From: CAG-411 sp963643465
GTDB taxonomy: Bacteria > Bacillota > Clostridia > Lachnospirales > Lachnospiraceae
NCBI GenBank assembly: GCA_963643465.1
Contig: CAVIJT010000017.1
Span: 5,186 to 69,185 of the forward strand
DNA: 64,000 nucleotides
Direction of reading: 5' to 3'
The translations under genes were made by a program, and so were the position numbers. Positions 52,201 through 59,749 of the stretch are shown here, piece after piece (position 1 is the stretch's first letter; each line of letters starts with the position of its first letter). The notes under the pieces are model-generated. The model worked only from the letters and a program-made list of their open reading frames with translations. It did not search any database and was not told the DNA's origin.

Positions 52201-52294
52201 ACCGGGAAAAGGAAACATGAGAGTTTATGTATTAGATACAGAACTTACAAAAGCACCGGGCAAAATTGGAAGTAACACAACATATTTAAAATAG
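49205..52294 (+). CDS. Secreted GH13 alpha-amylase with two starch-binding modules
   Basis: This 1029-residue exported enzyme has a signal peptide (VGVALLLSAATCAAIALP), two CBM26-like modules (about 48-140, with EWWFDQDTWYSWNP; about 218-303, with EWWYKDGTWYKSKP) and a GH13 barrel from about residue 325. The catalytic triad is visible: Asp 592 in DAFRVDTAKH, Glu 623 in FMFAEVC and Asp 817 in YVDSHDFSP. A long acidic insertion lies at about 660-750. It should degrade starch outside the cell. No sortase motif is seen. It has its own promoter and terminator. Confidence 0.93.
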   Translation: MKKYAKHVGVALLLSAATCAAIALPNDIGRPSQKKQQQVAQKIELAEQSTTEDIILHYRWDGEDTPHVYYENVNDSGEQVISYPGIPMKNTKDGWYSYTIQDADSADIIFTIGDSYVTATMNRVAGEWWFDQDTWYSWNPYEEETVSYAKKEDSDTSDVTTSVYASTNDGDGKYSKKNVTTVGEDGSMKVGLSSIANVEEYIDTYVVKQDLDAAEDASIIIHYYAENGEVPSIYYWNALPTDMETVWPGQPMTMESENWYQYTFSGTDKINLLFTYGMQQTEDLTRKTGEWWYKDGTWYKSKPGSTDNGGKIEDEKPIVVDKPDTYDFREETIYFLITTRFYDGDESNNVHCWDENPTQKASDDPAWRGDFKGLIEKLDYIKALGFSAIWITPVVENSSGLDYHGYHAMNFQKVDERYLSDDVSYQTLINAAHEKGIKIIQDVVFNHTGNFGETNLMPMFEKVGDESDYGSIDKCMRRIPQSEGGLLPDAYDEQGTMNDSNFATFQYQTRLTLMKDTKDPVNTKNGKVVRNDPKTFYHRYDESFAWDYYTVQLGQIAGDCVDLNTENPIVAKYITDSYSKYINMGVDAFRVDTAKHISRLTFNNFFNPVYKAVGGDKFFMFAEVCTKSSQVWYRGETPALSAAFYTWKDSKQYDWTYYSEEVEAQYDAYAEEEPEKVRSDFDKELDYDNWRLADEAERGLAHALNMQSTEAEYNDNANDVMGEKVKDAGTAQAAQPVSTNAFLDGNNYHTPDTSMESGLNVIDFTMHWNFSSAKKAFDAVTKNYDYKTGTVGNQVTEGGDYTYNDSTWNVTYVDSHDFSPEGQYEFRYDKGTEAWAENLCLMFTFRGIPCLYYGSEIEFQAGLKIDPAAGDGIFANSGRAYYGDYLEGDVSASDFGEYTASGAVKDTLESTLSQHLIRLNKIRRSIPALQKGQYSLADITCGEGGMAFKRRYTTSDVDSYCLVAITGSAKFENVLNGDYTEVITGEKVTVTDGTLSVDAPGKGNMRVYVLDTELTKAPGKIGSNTTYLK

Positions 52295-52301
52295 CAATAG
52301 G

Positions 52302-52332
52302 GGCGTGTCGCAATGCGGCACGCCTTCTTCAT
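52302..52332 (+). terminator. Terminator after the amylase gene
   Basis: GGCGTGTCGC (52302-52311) and GCGGCACGCC (52315-52324) form a GC-rich 10-bp stem (one G-U) with a short AAT loop, followed by TTCTTCATTT. Confidence 0.7.
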
Positions 52333-52372
52333 TTAAGAAAAGATAGGTGTATACAATTTTTTCCAAACATAC

Positions 52373-52401
52373 TTGCGTAGTTGGAAAGATTTGTGTATAA
52401 T
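52373..52401 (+). promoter_or_regulatory. Promoter of the second LRR gene
   Basis: TTGCGT (52373-52378), 17-nt spacer, TATAAT (52396-52401), giving a leader of about 150 nt that contains the stem-loop at 52454-52496. Confidence 0.7.
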
Positions 52402-52453
52402 GTTTCTGTAATAAAATTGCAATACAAATATAAAGAAATAGTAAAAAATGACT

Positions 52454-52496
52454 GGGGCTTTCTTATACATGCAAGGAATGTAAGAGGGAAAGCCCC
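52454..52496 (+). promoter_or_regulatory. Stem-loop in the leader of the second LRR gene
   Basis: GGGGCTTTC (52454-52462) pairs perfectly with GAAAGCCCC (52488-52496); inside, CTTA-CAT pairs with ATGTAAG around GCAAGGA, with a TA bulge. No T-run follows, so it is not a terminator. It does not match a riboswitch class I know. Confidence 0.5.
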
Positions 52497-52557
52497 TTAG
52501 ATGGAATAGGGAACTTATTTAGCAAAGGAAAAGTTAGGTTTGATAGGAGCGGTTTTG

Positions 52558-55500
52558 ATGAAAAAGAAAAGAATAGTAGCATTGTTGTGCGCAGGTATCA
52601 TGTTATCTAGTTGCATATATCCAATGGAGGGAAGCGTGCTAGTACAAGCAGCAGACTTGACGCAGGTAGATTCAAATGGTATCACATGGGAATATGAAGT
52701 TATGACTACTGCGGATGGAAGCTATGCAAAGATTACAGATGTAGAGCTTTCTTTGGGAACTACAAAAGTAAACATTCCGTCAAAACTTGGTTCCTATACC
52801 GTAAAGGAGATTGATTCTGCTTATAAAAGTTTATTTTATGAAAATACGGAACTTACCACAGTTTCTATTCCTAGTACAGTAACTACCATTGGAACGAAAG
52901 CTTTTTACCATTGTACCGCATTGGAAAAAGTAACTTTTGCCAGTGAAAATAGCAAAGAGAGAGTGCTTACCATTGGTTCGGCTGCATTTTCTGGTTGCAG
53001 CAGATTGCGGGAAGTGGGATTGCCGGAAGGACTGGCAGAATTAAAAATCAACTCTGAGGCATTTGACAGTTGCCAGAACTTGGGGATTTCTGAGTTTTCT
53101 TGCCAAACTTCTATTGGCATGAATGCCTTTTACAATTGTGATTTTACCAATGTTGTGTTTAAAGAAGATGTGACAATTGGTGGAAGTGCTTTTGGAAGAG
53201 CTTTTAAAGAAGAAGATCAGGTAAAGAAAACCATTGTATTTGAGAAAAATGTAAGTATGGGTGCCTATCAGTGTAATGCACCTCTTGCCTATAATCCAGG
53301 ATTGACAGAAATTACATTTTGTGGAGATGTAAACCTTTGCGAAGGGGCCTTTCAAAATGATATTAATTTGGAGAAAATTACTTGGGGAACAAAGCTAGAG
53401 GGAATATATGCTTCTTATAATACCTTGATGGGACAGCAGGTTTTTTCAGGTTGTGAAAAATTAAAGACCTTTGCATTTCAGAAATTTGACGAGGATGTCA
53501 GTGTGTCTTTTGAGAACTTTTATGGTTCTTTCCCAGAACTAGATACCGTTATCTATGAAGGTGATGTAACTACCAACTACTGGATTAATGCAAAAAATGT
53601 CATCTTTAAGGGACATGTAAATATTTCAAAAGAATTGTCTGTATCTTCCTCCATCACCAAAAATATTTATTGCCATCAGTGGGATGTGGATTTTACAAAT
53701 CTGAAAGCAAATAACATAAATTTTTACGGAATTTTGCCAAATGAAAAGGCTACAAACAGTGAATATAAATTGAAATCTTATGTAGAGAGCCAGACGGGAA
53801 GTATTTTGAAAAATATAGTTTCTAGAGTAAATGTTACAAATGTTTCTACGGAATATAGTCTTGGAGACAAAAGTATAGATGAGCTTACCCTTACTCCAAA
53901 AGATTTAGATTTGGAAGTTACTGTTAATTATGTAAGTGGTTCCCAAAAAGAAGCAGAAATTATTTCTGAAGGAAATGGATATAATGGATATTTATTTTCC
54001 TATGGAACGTTAGCGGCAGATTTAAATAATGATTTTACTGTGTCCTATAGTAACTTGCAGGATGATTTTCAGGTTTTAATTGCATATCCTAAATTGGTTT
54101 GCATTATTGTAGAAATGAAGAAAAGCGAGATTAATACCAGTAAGCAGGTTACTGTATTAGAAGGTGAAAATCAGTTAAAGAAAGAGGATATTATTGTCAC
54201 TGCTGTGTATGATGATGGAACTTATGTAGATGTGACGGCTGCGGATTCTTGTGTGATTTTGCCGCATACGATAGTAGTGGGTGATGATAATACGGTAATG
54301 GTAAAGTACACCAATCCTGAGAATAATCAGTTTGTAATAGGAAGTGTACAGGTAACTGGAAGTGCAAAATCGGAATCAAAAGAAATTAAAGGAAGCTATA
54401 AGTATCAGGGAAACCAAGAAGGTGTTTTGGTAAACACTACCATTAAAAATGAGCAGTTTGAAGTCTATCAATTATATGACAATGGAACAATAGAATTGTT
54501 GGACCCGGATCAGTATACCATTAGTACAACCGTTATAAATAAACTGGGGGATAATGCCATTGTAATTGAAACCAAAGATACAAAGAGAAAAACTACAGTA
54601 AATGTCAATGGTATTGGACTTGGAAGTTTGAGTGTGGACTACATTGGTGGAAAAAAAGCCTATGGAGATTCTTTGACTTTGTCCGATTTAGATGTAGTGG
54701 CAGTTTACAAAAATGGAGAAGTGGTTTCTTCTGCTTTGTTACAGGAGGATGTACATATTTTACCGGAGATATTAACGGAAGATGTGGTGAAAGATGGATA
54801 TGCCACAGTGCAGGTAACCTATGCAGATCGCATAGCAGAAATTCAGGTTCCCGTAACGAAACTGGCAACCACAGCAACTCCGGTAGTTACCAAAGAACCA
54901 GTGCAAACCGAAATAGCCATTGCAACAGAGGACCCAGATATTTCTGAAACATTGGAACCTTCTGATGAAAAAGAACATACACCAAATCCTACAGGAAATA
55001 TAGAAGTGCCAATCACATCTCAAACTCCTGCAACAAATACCAGCGTTCCAAATGGAACAACAAAACCAACGGAAACAACAGAAGTGGCAGTTACAGCTAC
55101 GCCTGTAGCAACGGTAGGAGTAACAGAGAGTAATGTACCTAGCGGTGGGGTAGATGCAGATATAGCAGCTACACCGGATCAGAATATGCAGGCAGAAATC
55201 CAAGCCTTTGAAAATACAAAACCGGTTCTTTCTGTAGAATCTCTTGGAGTAAAGTATAAATTGTCTTGGAAATGGAACGGTCAGCAGACTCCGGACAAAT
55301 ATATTTTATACTATTCCATTGATAATAAGGATTACAAAATTTTAAAAACAGTGGACGGTACAGTAAATTCTTACAAATATAGCAATGATGCAGCATTGAT
55401 GGGTACCAAAGTGTATTTTCGTGTGATGGCACAAAAAGAAATAGGGGGAAGCAATGTATCTTCTCAGATTTCTTCTAAAGTGGGAAAATGTTTGTTAGAC

Positions 55501-55794
55501 CCGGTAAAAGAAGTAAACATTTATAGTAAGAATCACAAACTTTATATGACATGGGAAAGAAATAAAAAATGTAGCGGATATTTAGTTACACTTACCGTAA
55601 AATATAACAACAAACTGAGAACGAAAAAGATTCGCATTACTTCCAAAAAGAAAAATCATTTGGTATTGACTTTGAAACAATTACAGAAAAAATTTAAAGT
55701 ACGCAGTGGAGCAAAGATTTCTATTGTAAAATGGAGTGTGCAGTCATACTATAAATCTGGAAAAACATATGCCTATTCTGAAAAAGTAGGATGA
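52558..55794 (+). CDS. BspA-like leucine-rich repeat surface protein (1078 aa)
   Basis: This exported protein has an N-terminal signal with a lipobox-like LSSC (residues about 16-19) and an alternative signal-peptidase I site at VQA-ADL. BspA-type LRR_5 repeats occupy about 60-300 (STVTTIGTKAFYHCTALEKV), followed by Ig-like modules (about 420-760), a Thr/Pro linker (TATPVVTKEPVQTE) and a C-terminal fibronectin-III-like region (KLYMTWERNKKCSGYLVTL). ATG 52558 follows TAGGAG. It resembles the 1198-aa LRR protein in build, but the repeats lie at the front. Confidence 0.87.
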   Translation: MKKKRIVALLCAGIMLSSCIYPMEGSVLVQAADLTQVDSNGITWEYEVMTTADGSYAKITDVELSLGTTKVNIPSKLGSYTVKEIDSAYKSLFYENTELTTVSIPSTVTTIGTKAFYHCTALEKVTFASENSKERVLTIGSAAFSGCSRLREVGLPEGLAELKINSEAFDSCQNLGISEFSCQTSIGMNAFYNCDFTNVVFKEDVTIGGSAFGRAFKEEDQVKKTIVFEKNVSMGAYQCNAPLAYNPGLTEITFCGDVNLCEGAFQNDINLEKITWGTKLEGIYASYNTLMGQQVFSGCEKLKTFAFQKFDEDVSVSFENFYGSFPELDTVIYEGDVTTNYWINAKNVIFKGHVNISKELSVSSSITKNIYCHQWDVDFTNLKANNINFYGILPNEKATNSEYKLKSYVESQTGSILKNIVSRVNVTNVSTEYSLGDKSIDELTLTPKDLDLEVTVNYVSGSQKEAEIISEGNGYNGYLFSYGTLAADLNNDFTVSYSNLQDDFQVLIAYPKLVCIIVEMKKSEINTSKQVTVLEGENQLKKEDIIVTAVYDDGTYVDVTAADSCVILPHTIVVGDDNTVMVKYTNPENNQFVIGSVQVTGSAKSESKEIKGSYKYQGNQEGVLVNTTIKNEQFEVYQLYDNGTIELLDPDQYTISTTVINKLGDNAIVIETKDTKRKTTVNVNGIGLGSLSVDYIGGKKAYGDSLTLSDLDVVAVYKNGEVVSSALLQEDVHILPEILTEDVVKDGYATVQVTYADRIAEIQVPVTKLATTATPVVTKEPVQTEIAIATEDPDISETLEPSDEKEHTPNPTGNIEVPITSQTPATNTSVPNGTTKPTETTEVAVTATPVATVGVTESNVPSGGVDADIAATPDQNMQAEIQAFENTKPVLSVESLGVKYKLSWKWNGQQTPDKYILYYSIDNKDYKILKTVDGTVNSYKYSNDAALMGTKVYFRVMAQKEIGGSNVSSQISSKVGKCLLDPVKEVNIYSKNHKLYMTWERNKKCSGYLVTLTVKYNNKLRTKKIRITSKKKNHLVLTLKQLQKKFKVRSGAKISIVKWSVQSYYKSGKTYAYSEKVG

Positions 55795-55875
55795 TAATTT
55801 TCGTACAATGGTGTATAGTAGTAGTGTAAGCTATGGCAAAAGCCGGATAAAACCATGAGTAAGGGAGAGAAGAAT

Positions 55876-56580
55876 ATGACAAGAGTACGAAAATTAACGA
55901 TTACTATGTTGCTTGTTATGGCAATGTTGACTATGGGATGTGGAAGTAAAGATAAGGAAAATACAAAGACTACAGAAGCACCTGTGGTAACAGAGGAAGT
56001 TTCTCAGTCTGTGGCAGAGGAAACAGAAGTGCCACAGGAGACAGAGGATGTAGTAGAGCAAAATGCGGAAAAATCAGATTCTGCCGATGAGGAAGAACGT
56101 GCATCCAATTCTTCTACTAACGAGGAAGAGGAAGAAGAGAGTGGAATTCGCATTTACTATGCAGATTCTCAGGCAGAACATTTATTATCTGAAAACATTG
56201 GAGAGGAAGAAGTAAGTACAGATTTGTTGCTTAGTCACCTTGCAAAGCATGATGTGATTTCGGATAAGACAACGATAAATAGCATCAATCAGACAAAAAG
56301 CGAAAGCAACGGAACGAGTCTGACAGTAGATTTTTCGCAGGAGTTTCAAGATGATTTATTCACCCAGGGAACTGCTGGTGAATTTCTTATGATGGGAAGT
56401 GTAGTAAATACTTTTTTGAGAGCATATAATGCAGATAGTATGATTATTACAGTAAATGGAAACCCATTGGAAAGTGGACATTGTATTTACGAAAATCCTA
56501 TGAAATTCTGTGAAGTGGACGAAAATGCAAGTGCAGATCAGGTGACACAACAGCTTTCAGAGGCACTGGGCGTAGAATAA
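55876..56580 (+). CDS. GerMN-domain lipoprotein
   Basis: This 234-residue lipoprotein has a signal with lipobox (LTMGC), an acidic low-complexity spacer (about 25-90) and a GerMN domain (about 95-225; TSLTVDFSQEFQDDLFTQGT and VNTFLRAYNADSMIITVNG). In Bacillus, GerM takes part in sporulation and germination. AAGGGAGAG supports ATG 55876 over the in-frame ATG at 55855. It shares a bidirectional terminator with the SASP gene on the opposite strand, another spore gene. Confidence 0.88.
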   Translation: MTRVRKLTITMLLVMAMLTMGCGSKDKENTKTTEAPVVTEEVSQSVAEETEVPQETEDVVEQNAEKSDSADEEERASNSSTNEEEEEESGIRIYYADSQAEHLLSENIGEEEVSTDLLLSHLAKHDVISDKTTINSINQTKSESNGTSLTVDFSQEFQDDLFTQGTAGEFLMMGSVVNTFLRAYNADSMIITVNGNPLESGHCIYENPMKFCEVDENASADQVTQQLSEALGVE

Positions 56581-56608
56581 ATATAGGATAGAACGTGGCT
56601 TGCCATAT

Positions 56609-56650
56609 AAAAAAGGAACAAAGTGATTGCTCACTTTGTTCCTTTTTTGC
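56609..56650. terminator. Bidirectional terminator between gerMN and sasp
   Basis: A perfect 18-bp stem (56609-56626 with 56631-56648; core GGAACAAAGTGA/TCACTTTGTTCC) around TTGC, with A- and T-runs on both sides. On the minus strand it overlaps the last SASP codons. Confidence 0.92.
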
Positions 56651-56828
56651 TGTGAAGAATGCCTCCTATTTTTCCGCTTTCTTTTGAGGTTAGAGAACCC
56701 CAACCTTTAGAAAATACTTGGTCAATAAGGCCAAGTTCCTCTGCAACCTCATATTTCATTTGTTCTGCCTGTGGAAGTTTTTTTACATCTTCCCAACAAC
56801 AAATTTCTTTTTTTTCTTTTTTTGTCAT
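56631..56828 (-). CDS. Small acid-soluble spore protein, alpha/beta type
   Basis: This 65-residue protein coats and protects spore DNA. The diagnostic parts are MKYEVAEELGLIDQVFSKGW and SLTSKESGKIGG, containing the GPR protease-type ELGL region and the C-terminal DNA-binding GKIGG motif. The frame opens earlier at 56909, but AAGGAAGG directly upstream of the ATG at 56828 fixes the start. It is shorter at the C-terminus than classic SspA and resembles the clostridial short forms. It shows the organism can form spores. Confidence 0.9.
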   Translation of the reverse strand: MTKKEKKEICCWEDVKKLPQAEQMKYEVAEELGLIDQVFSKGWGSLTSKESGKIGGILHSKKGTK

Positions 56829-56897
56829 AGTAATCGCCTTCCTTTTTTTTAGTTTTTCCATGAGAAAAAAAAGTATGCGTGATTTCGCTCTCTTTAG

Positions 56898-56926
56898 TTG
56901 TGAAATCATGTAAAATACGATATAAT
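56898..56926 (+). promoter_or_regulatory. Promoter of the methyltransferase-hslO-fruK-glyA group
   Basis: TTGTGA (56898-56903), 17-nt spacer, consensus TATAAT (56921-56926), giving a leader of about 80 nt. Confidence 0.75.
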
Positions 56927-57012
56927 GGGAGTTATTAGGTTACATGGTCGTTACAGAACTTTATCAAATAGAGCATAACGGCTGTGAGAGATTGTGTAAA
57001 GGAAGAAAAAAC

Positions 57013-57810
57013 ATGGAAGCATACACAGGATTTGCAGAGGTATACGATACTTTTATGGACAATGTACCTTACGAGGAATGGAGTCAGTATTTAATTGAAA
57101 TACTGAAGGAATATGGCGTAGAAAAAGGGCTGGTTGCAGACCTTGGCTGTGGAACTGGAGCAATTACCGAGCGTTTGGCAGCTGCTGGCTATGATATGAT
57201 TGGAATTGACAACTCAGAAGAGATGCTTTCTATTGCTCGGAATAAATTAGCAGGATATGAGGAGTCCGATTCCCGCAGAGGAATTTTATATCTTTTGCAG
57301 GATATGAGAGAGATGGAGCTTTACGGTACTGTAGATGCAGTTGTCAGTATTTGTGACAGCATAAATTACATTACAGAGGAAGAAGATTTGTTACAGGTAT
57401 TTCAGCTTGTAAACAATTATCTGGAAAAAGACGGTCTGTTTGTGTTTGATCTTAACACAGAGTATAAGTATAGAGAGATATTAGGCGATAAAAATATCTG
57501 TGAAAATAGAGAAGATGCCAGTTTTATCTGGGAAAATTATTACTATCCGGAAGAACAGATTAATGAATATGACCTTACCATTTATGTAAGGGCAAAGGAC
57601 CAGTTCTATGAGCGTTTAGAGGAAACCCATTATCAGCGTGCATACTCGCTGGAGCAAATTCGGGAACTGTTGGAGAGAGCTGGTATGCAGTTTGTGGCAG
57701 CCTACGATGCGTTTACAAAAAATGCACCAAAACCGGATAGTGAGCGTATTTATATTATTGCCAGAGAAGGATTTCAAGAAAATAAATTTTATGATACAAA
57801 GGAGTCTTGA
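57013..57810 (+). CDS. Class I SAM-dependent methyltransferase
   Basis: This 265-residue cytosolic enzyme has motif I VADLGCGTGAITERLA (about residue 41), MIGIDNSEEML (acidic motif II) and DAVVSICDSINYI (motif IV). It resembles the generic YodH/YrrT-type family with unknown small-molecule substrate. The frame extends to 56944, but AAGGAAG before the ATG at 57013 and the start MEAYTGFAEVYD, typical of these proteins, support the shorter form. hslO follows after 53 nt. Confidence 0.88.
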   Translation: MEAYTGFAEVYDTFMDNVPYEEWSQYLIEILKEYGVEKGLVADLGCGTGAITERLAAAGYDMIGIDNSEEMLSIARNKLAGYEESDSRRGILYLLQDMREMELYGTVDAVVSICDSINYITEEEDLLQVFQLVNNYLEKDGLFVFDLNTEYKYREILGDKNICENREDASFIWENYYYPEEQINEYDLTIYVRAKDQFYERLEETHYQRAYSLEQIRELLERAGMQFVAAYDAFTKNAPKPDSERIYIIAREGFQENKFYDTKES

Positions 57811-57863
57811 GAGCAGAGTCATTCTTAGTATCATGATATAGAGAAGTAGAAAGGTTGAAAATT

Positions 57864-58745
57864 ATGTCAGATTATATTGTGAGAGCAACTGCAGCAAATA
57901 ATCAGATTCGAGTATTTGCTGCAACGACAAAGGAATTGGTGGAATATGCTAGAGCAGCCCATAATACAAGTCCTGTTTCTACTGCAGCATTGGGAAGATT
58001 GCTGACAGGTGGAGTTATGATGGGAAGCATGATGAAAGGTGAGAAGGATTTGCTTACCTTACAAATTCAGTGTAACGGTCCGATTAAAGGACTGACTGTT
58101 ACCGCAGATTCCAAGGGAAATGTAAAAGGGTACGCATATAATCCAAATGTGTTACTTCCGCCAAGTGATAAAGGAAAACTGGATGTAGGTAAGGCGTTAG
58201 ATTTAGGTGTACTCAGTGTAATCAAGGACATGGGATTAAAAGAGCCATACATGGGACAGACGCAGTTGGTATCTGGAGAGATTGCAGAAGATCTGACCTA
58301 CTATTTTGCCACTTCAGAGCAAGTGCCATCTGCAGTTGCATTAGGTGTCTTAATGGAGAAAGACAATACGGTTAAGCGGGCAGGTGGATTTATTATCCAA
58401 CTTATGCCTTTTGCAGAAGATGGCTTAGCTGAAAAGCTGGAGGAAAAGTTAAAAGAGATGGCATCCATCACTGCTCTTTTAGAGAAGGGAATGACACCAG
58501 AGGATATCATTAATGAGATTCTTGGTGAATTTGGAGTAGAGATTATGGACACTCTTCCAGCAAAATTTTATTGTAATTGTTCCAAGGAGAGAGTGGAAAA
58601 AGCATTGATTAGTGTTGGTTCCAAAGAACTAAATTCTATGATTCAAGAGGGAAAACCAGTGGAATTAAGTTGTCATTTCTGTAATAGCAAATATACATTT
58701 GATATTGAGGAATTAAAGGAAACACTTATAAAAGCAAAAAGATAA
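57864..58745 (+). CDS. hslO: Redox-regulated chaperone Hsp33
   Basis: This 293-residue cytosolic holdase is activated by oxidation. The N-domain (SDYIVRATAANNQIRVFAAT) and C-terminal zinc switch are clear: CNCSKERV and CHFCNSKY give the CxC...CxxC cysteines at about residues 238-273. GAAAGG at 57849-57854 supports ATG 57864 rather than TTG 57855. Confidence 0.96.
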   Translation: MSDYIVRATAANNQIRVFAATTKELVEYARAAHNTSPVSTAALGRLLTGGVMMGSMMKGEKDLLTLQIQCNGPIKGLTVTADSKGNVKGYAYNPNVLLPPSDKGKLDVGKALDLGVLSVIKDMGLKEPYMGQTQLVSGEIAEDLTYYFATSEQVPSAVALGVLMEKDNTVKRAGGFIIQLMPFAEDGLAEKLEEKLKEMASITALLEKGMTPEDIINEILGEFGVEIMDTLPAKFYCNCSKERVEKALISVGSKELNSMIQEGKPVELSCHFCNSKYTFDIEELKETLIKAKR

Positions 58746-58775
58746 CATAAAGAGGGAAGACAAAAGGAGGATATT

Positions 58776-59711
58776 ATGATTTACACATTAACACTTAGCC
58801 CTGCATTGGACTATATTATCACCATTGAGAATTTTTCAAAAGATACGGTAAACCGTAATGAGAAAGAGGAAGTATTTGCAGGGGGCAAAGGAATCAATGT
58901 ATCACAGGTTCTTAAGAATCTGGACATTGAAAATGTGGCTTTGGGGTTTGTAGCCGGTTTTACTGGTGAAAAGATAGAAAGAGATTTGGCAGAATATGGT
59001 TGTTTTGTAGATTTTGTGCATCTGAGACAAGGAATGAGCCGTATTAACATTAAGATTAAAGGCGGTAGTGGTGTCCTCAACGAGAAACGCGAGACAGAAA
59101 TTAATGGTATGGGACCAGTAGTGCCACAGGATAAGTTGGTACAATTGTTTGACAAATTGGATCAGATTAATACAAATGATATTTTGGTACTTGGAGGAAG
59201 TGCCATGGCAAGTCTTCCTACGGATATTTATGTGCAGATTATCGAGCATTTAAAAGATAAAAATATACGTGTGGTTGTGGATGCAGAGAAGAAATTACTG
59301 CTTCAGGTTTTGCCATATCATCCATTTCTTATTAAGCCAAACCGCAAGGAATTGGCAGATGCCTGTGGTGTATCTGTAAGCAGTGTAGTTACAGAAGAGG
59401 ATGTAGTTCGTTGTGCAAAACAGCTTCAAGAGGAAGGCGCAAGAAATGTGTTGGTATCTCTTGGTGCAGATGGTGCTGTGCTAGTATTAGAGGATGGTAC
59501 TGTTTTAAGCAAGCCATCGCCAGAAGGAGAATTGGTAGATGGTGTAGGAGCTGGAAATTCTATGGTTGCTGGATTTTTAGCTGGATTTATGGAGCATGAG
59601 GACTATCAAAAAGCATTTGATCTGGCACTGGCAGCAGGAACTGCATGTGCATTTAGAGAAGGATTGCCAACCAGCAAAGATATTTATGATATGTATGATA
59701 GAATCAAATAA
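58776..59711 (+). CDS. fruK: 1-phosphofructokinase-like PfkB kinase with Asn for the catalytic Asp
   Basis: This 311-residue PfkB-family kinase has the FruK-type start MIYTLTLSPALDYIITIENF, the substrate motif GGKGINVSQVLKNL (about 36-49) and the anion-hole region DGVGAGNSMVAGFLAG. Family members usually have GAGD, the Asp being the catalytic base; here codon AAT gives Asn 261. No fruA or fruR is adjacent (glyA follows), so the fructose-1-phosphate substrate is inferred from similarity only. AAAGGAGG precedes the ATG. Confidence 0.82.
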   Translation: MIYTLTLSPALDYIITIENFSKDTVNRNEKEEVFAGGKGINVSQVLKNLDIENVALGFVAGFTGEKIERDLAEYGCFVDFVHLRQGMSRINIKIKGGSGVLNEKRETEINGMGPVVPQDKLVQLFDKLDQINTNDILVLGGSAMASLPTDIYVQIIEHLKDKNIRVVVDAEKKLLLQVLPYHPFLIKPNRKELADACGVSVSSVVTEEDVVRCAKQLQEEGARNVLVSLGADGAVLVLEDGTVLSKPSPEGELVDGVGAGNSMVAGFLAGFMEHEDYQKAFDLALAAGTACAFREGLPTSKDIYDMYDRIK

Positions 59712-59749
59712 GATTTTAATATAGTTATGATTTTTAAGGAGGAAATATT

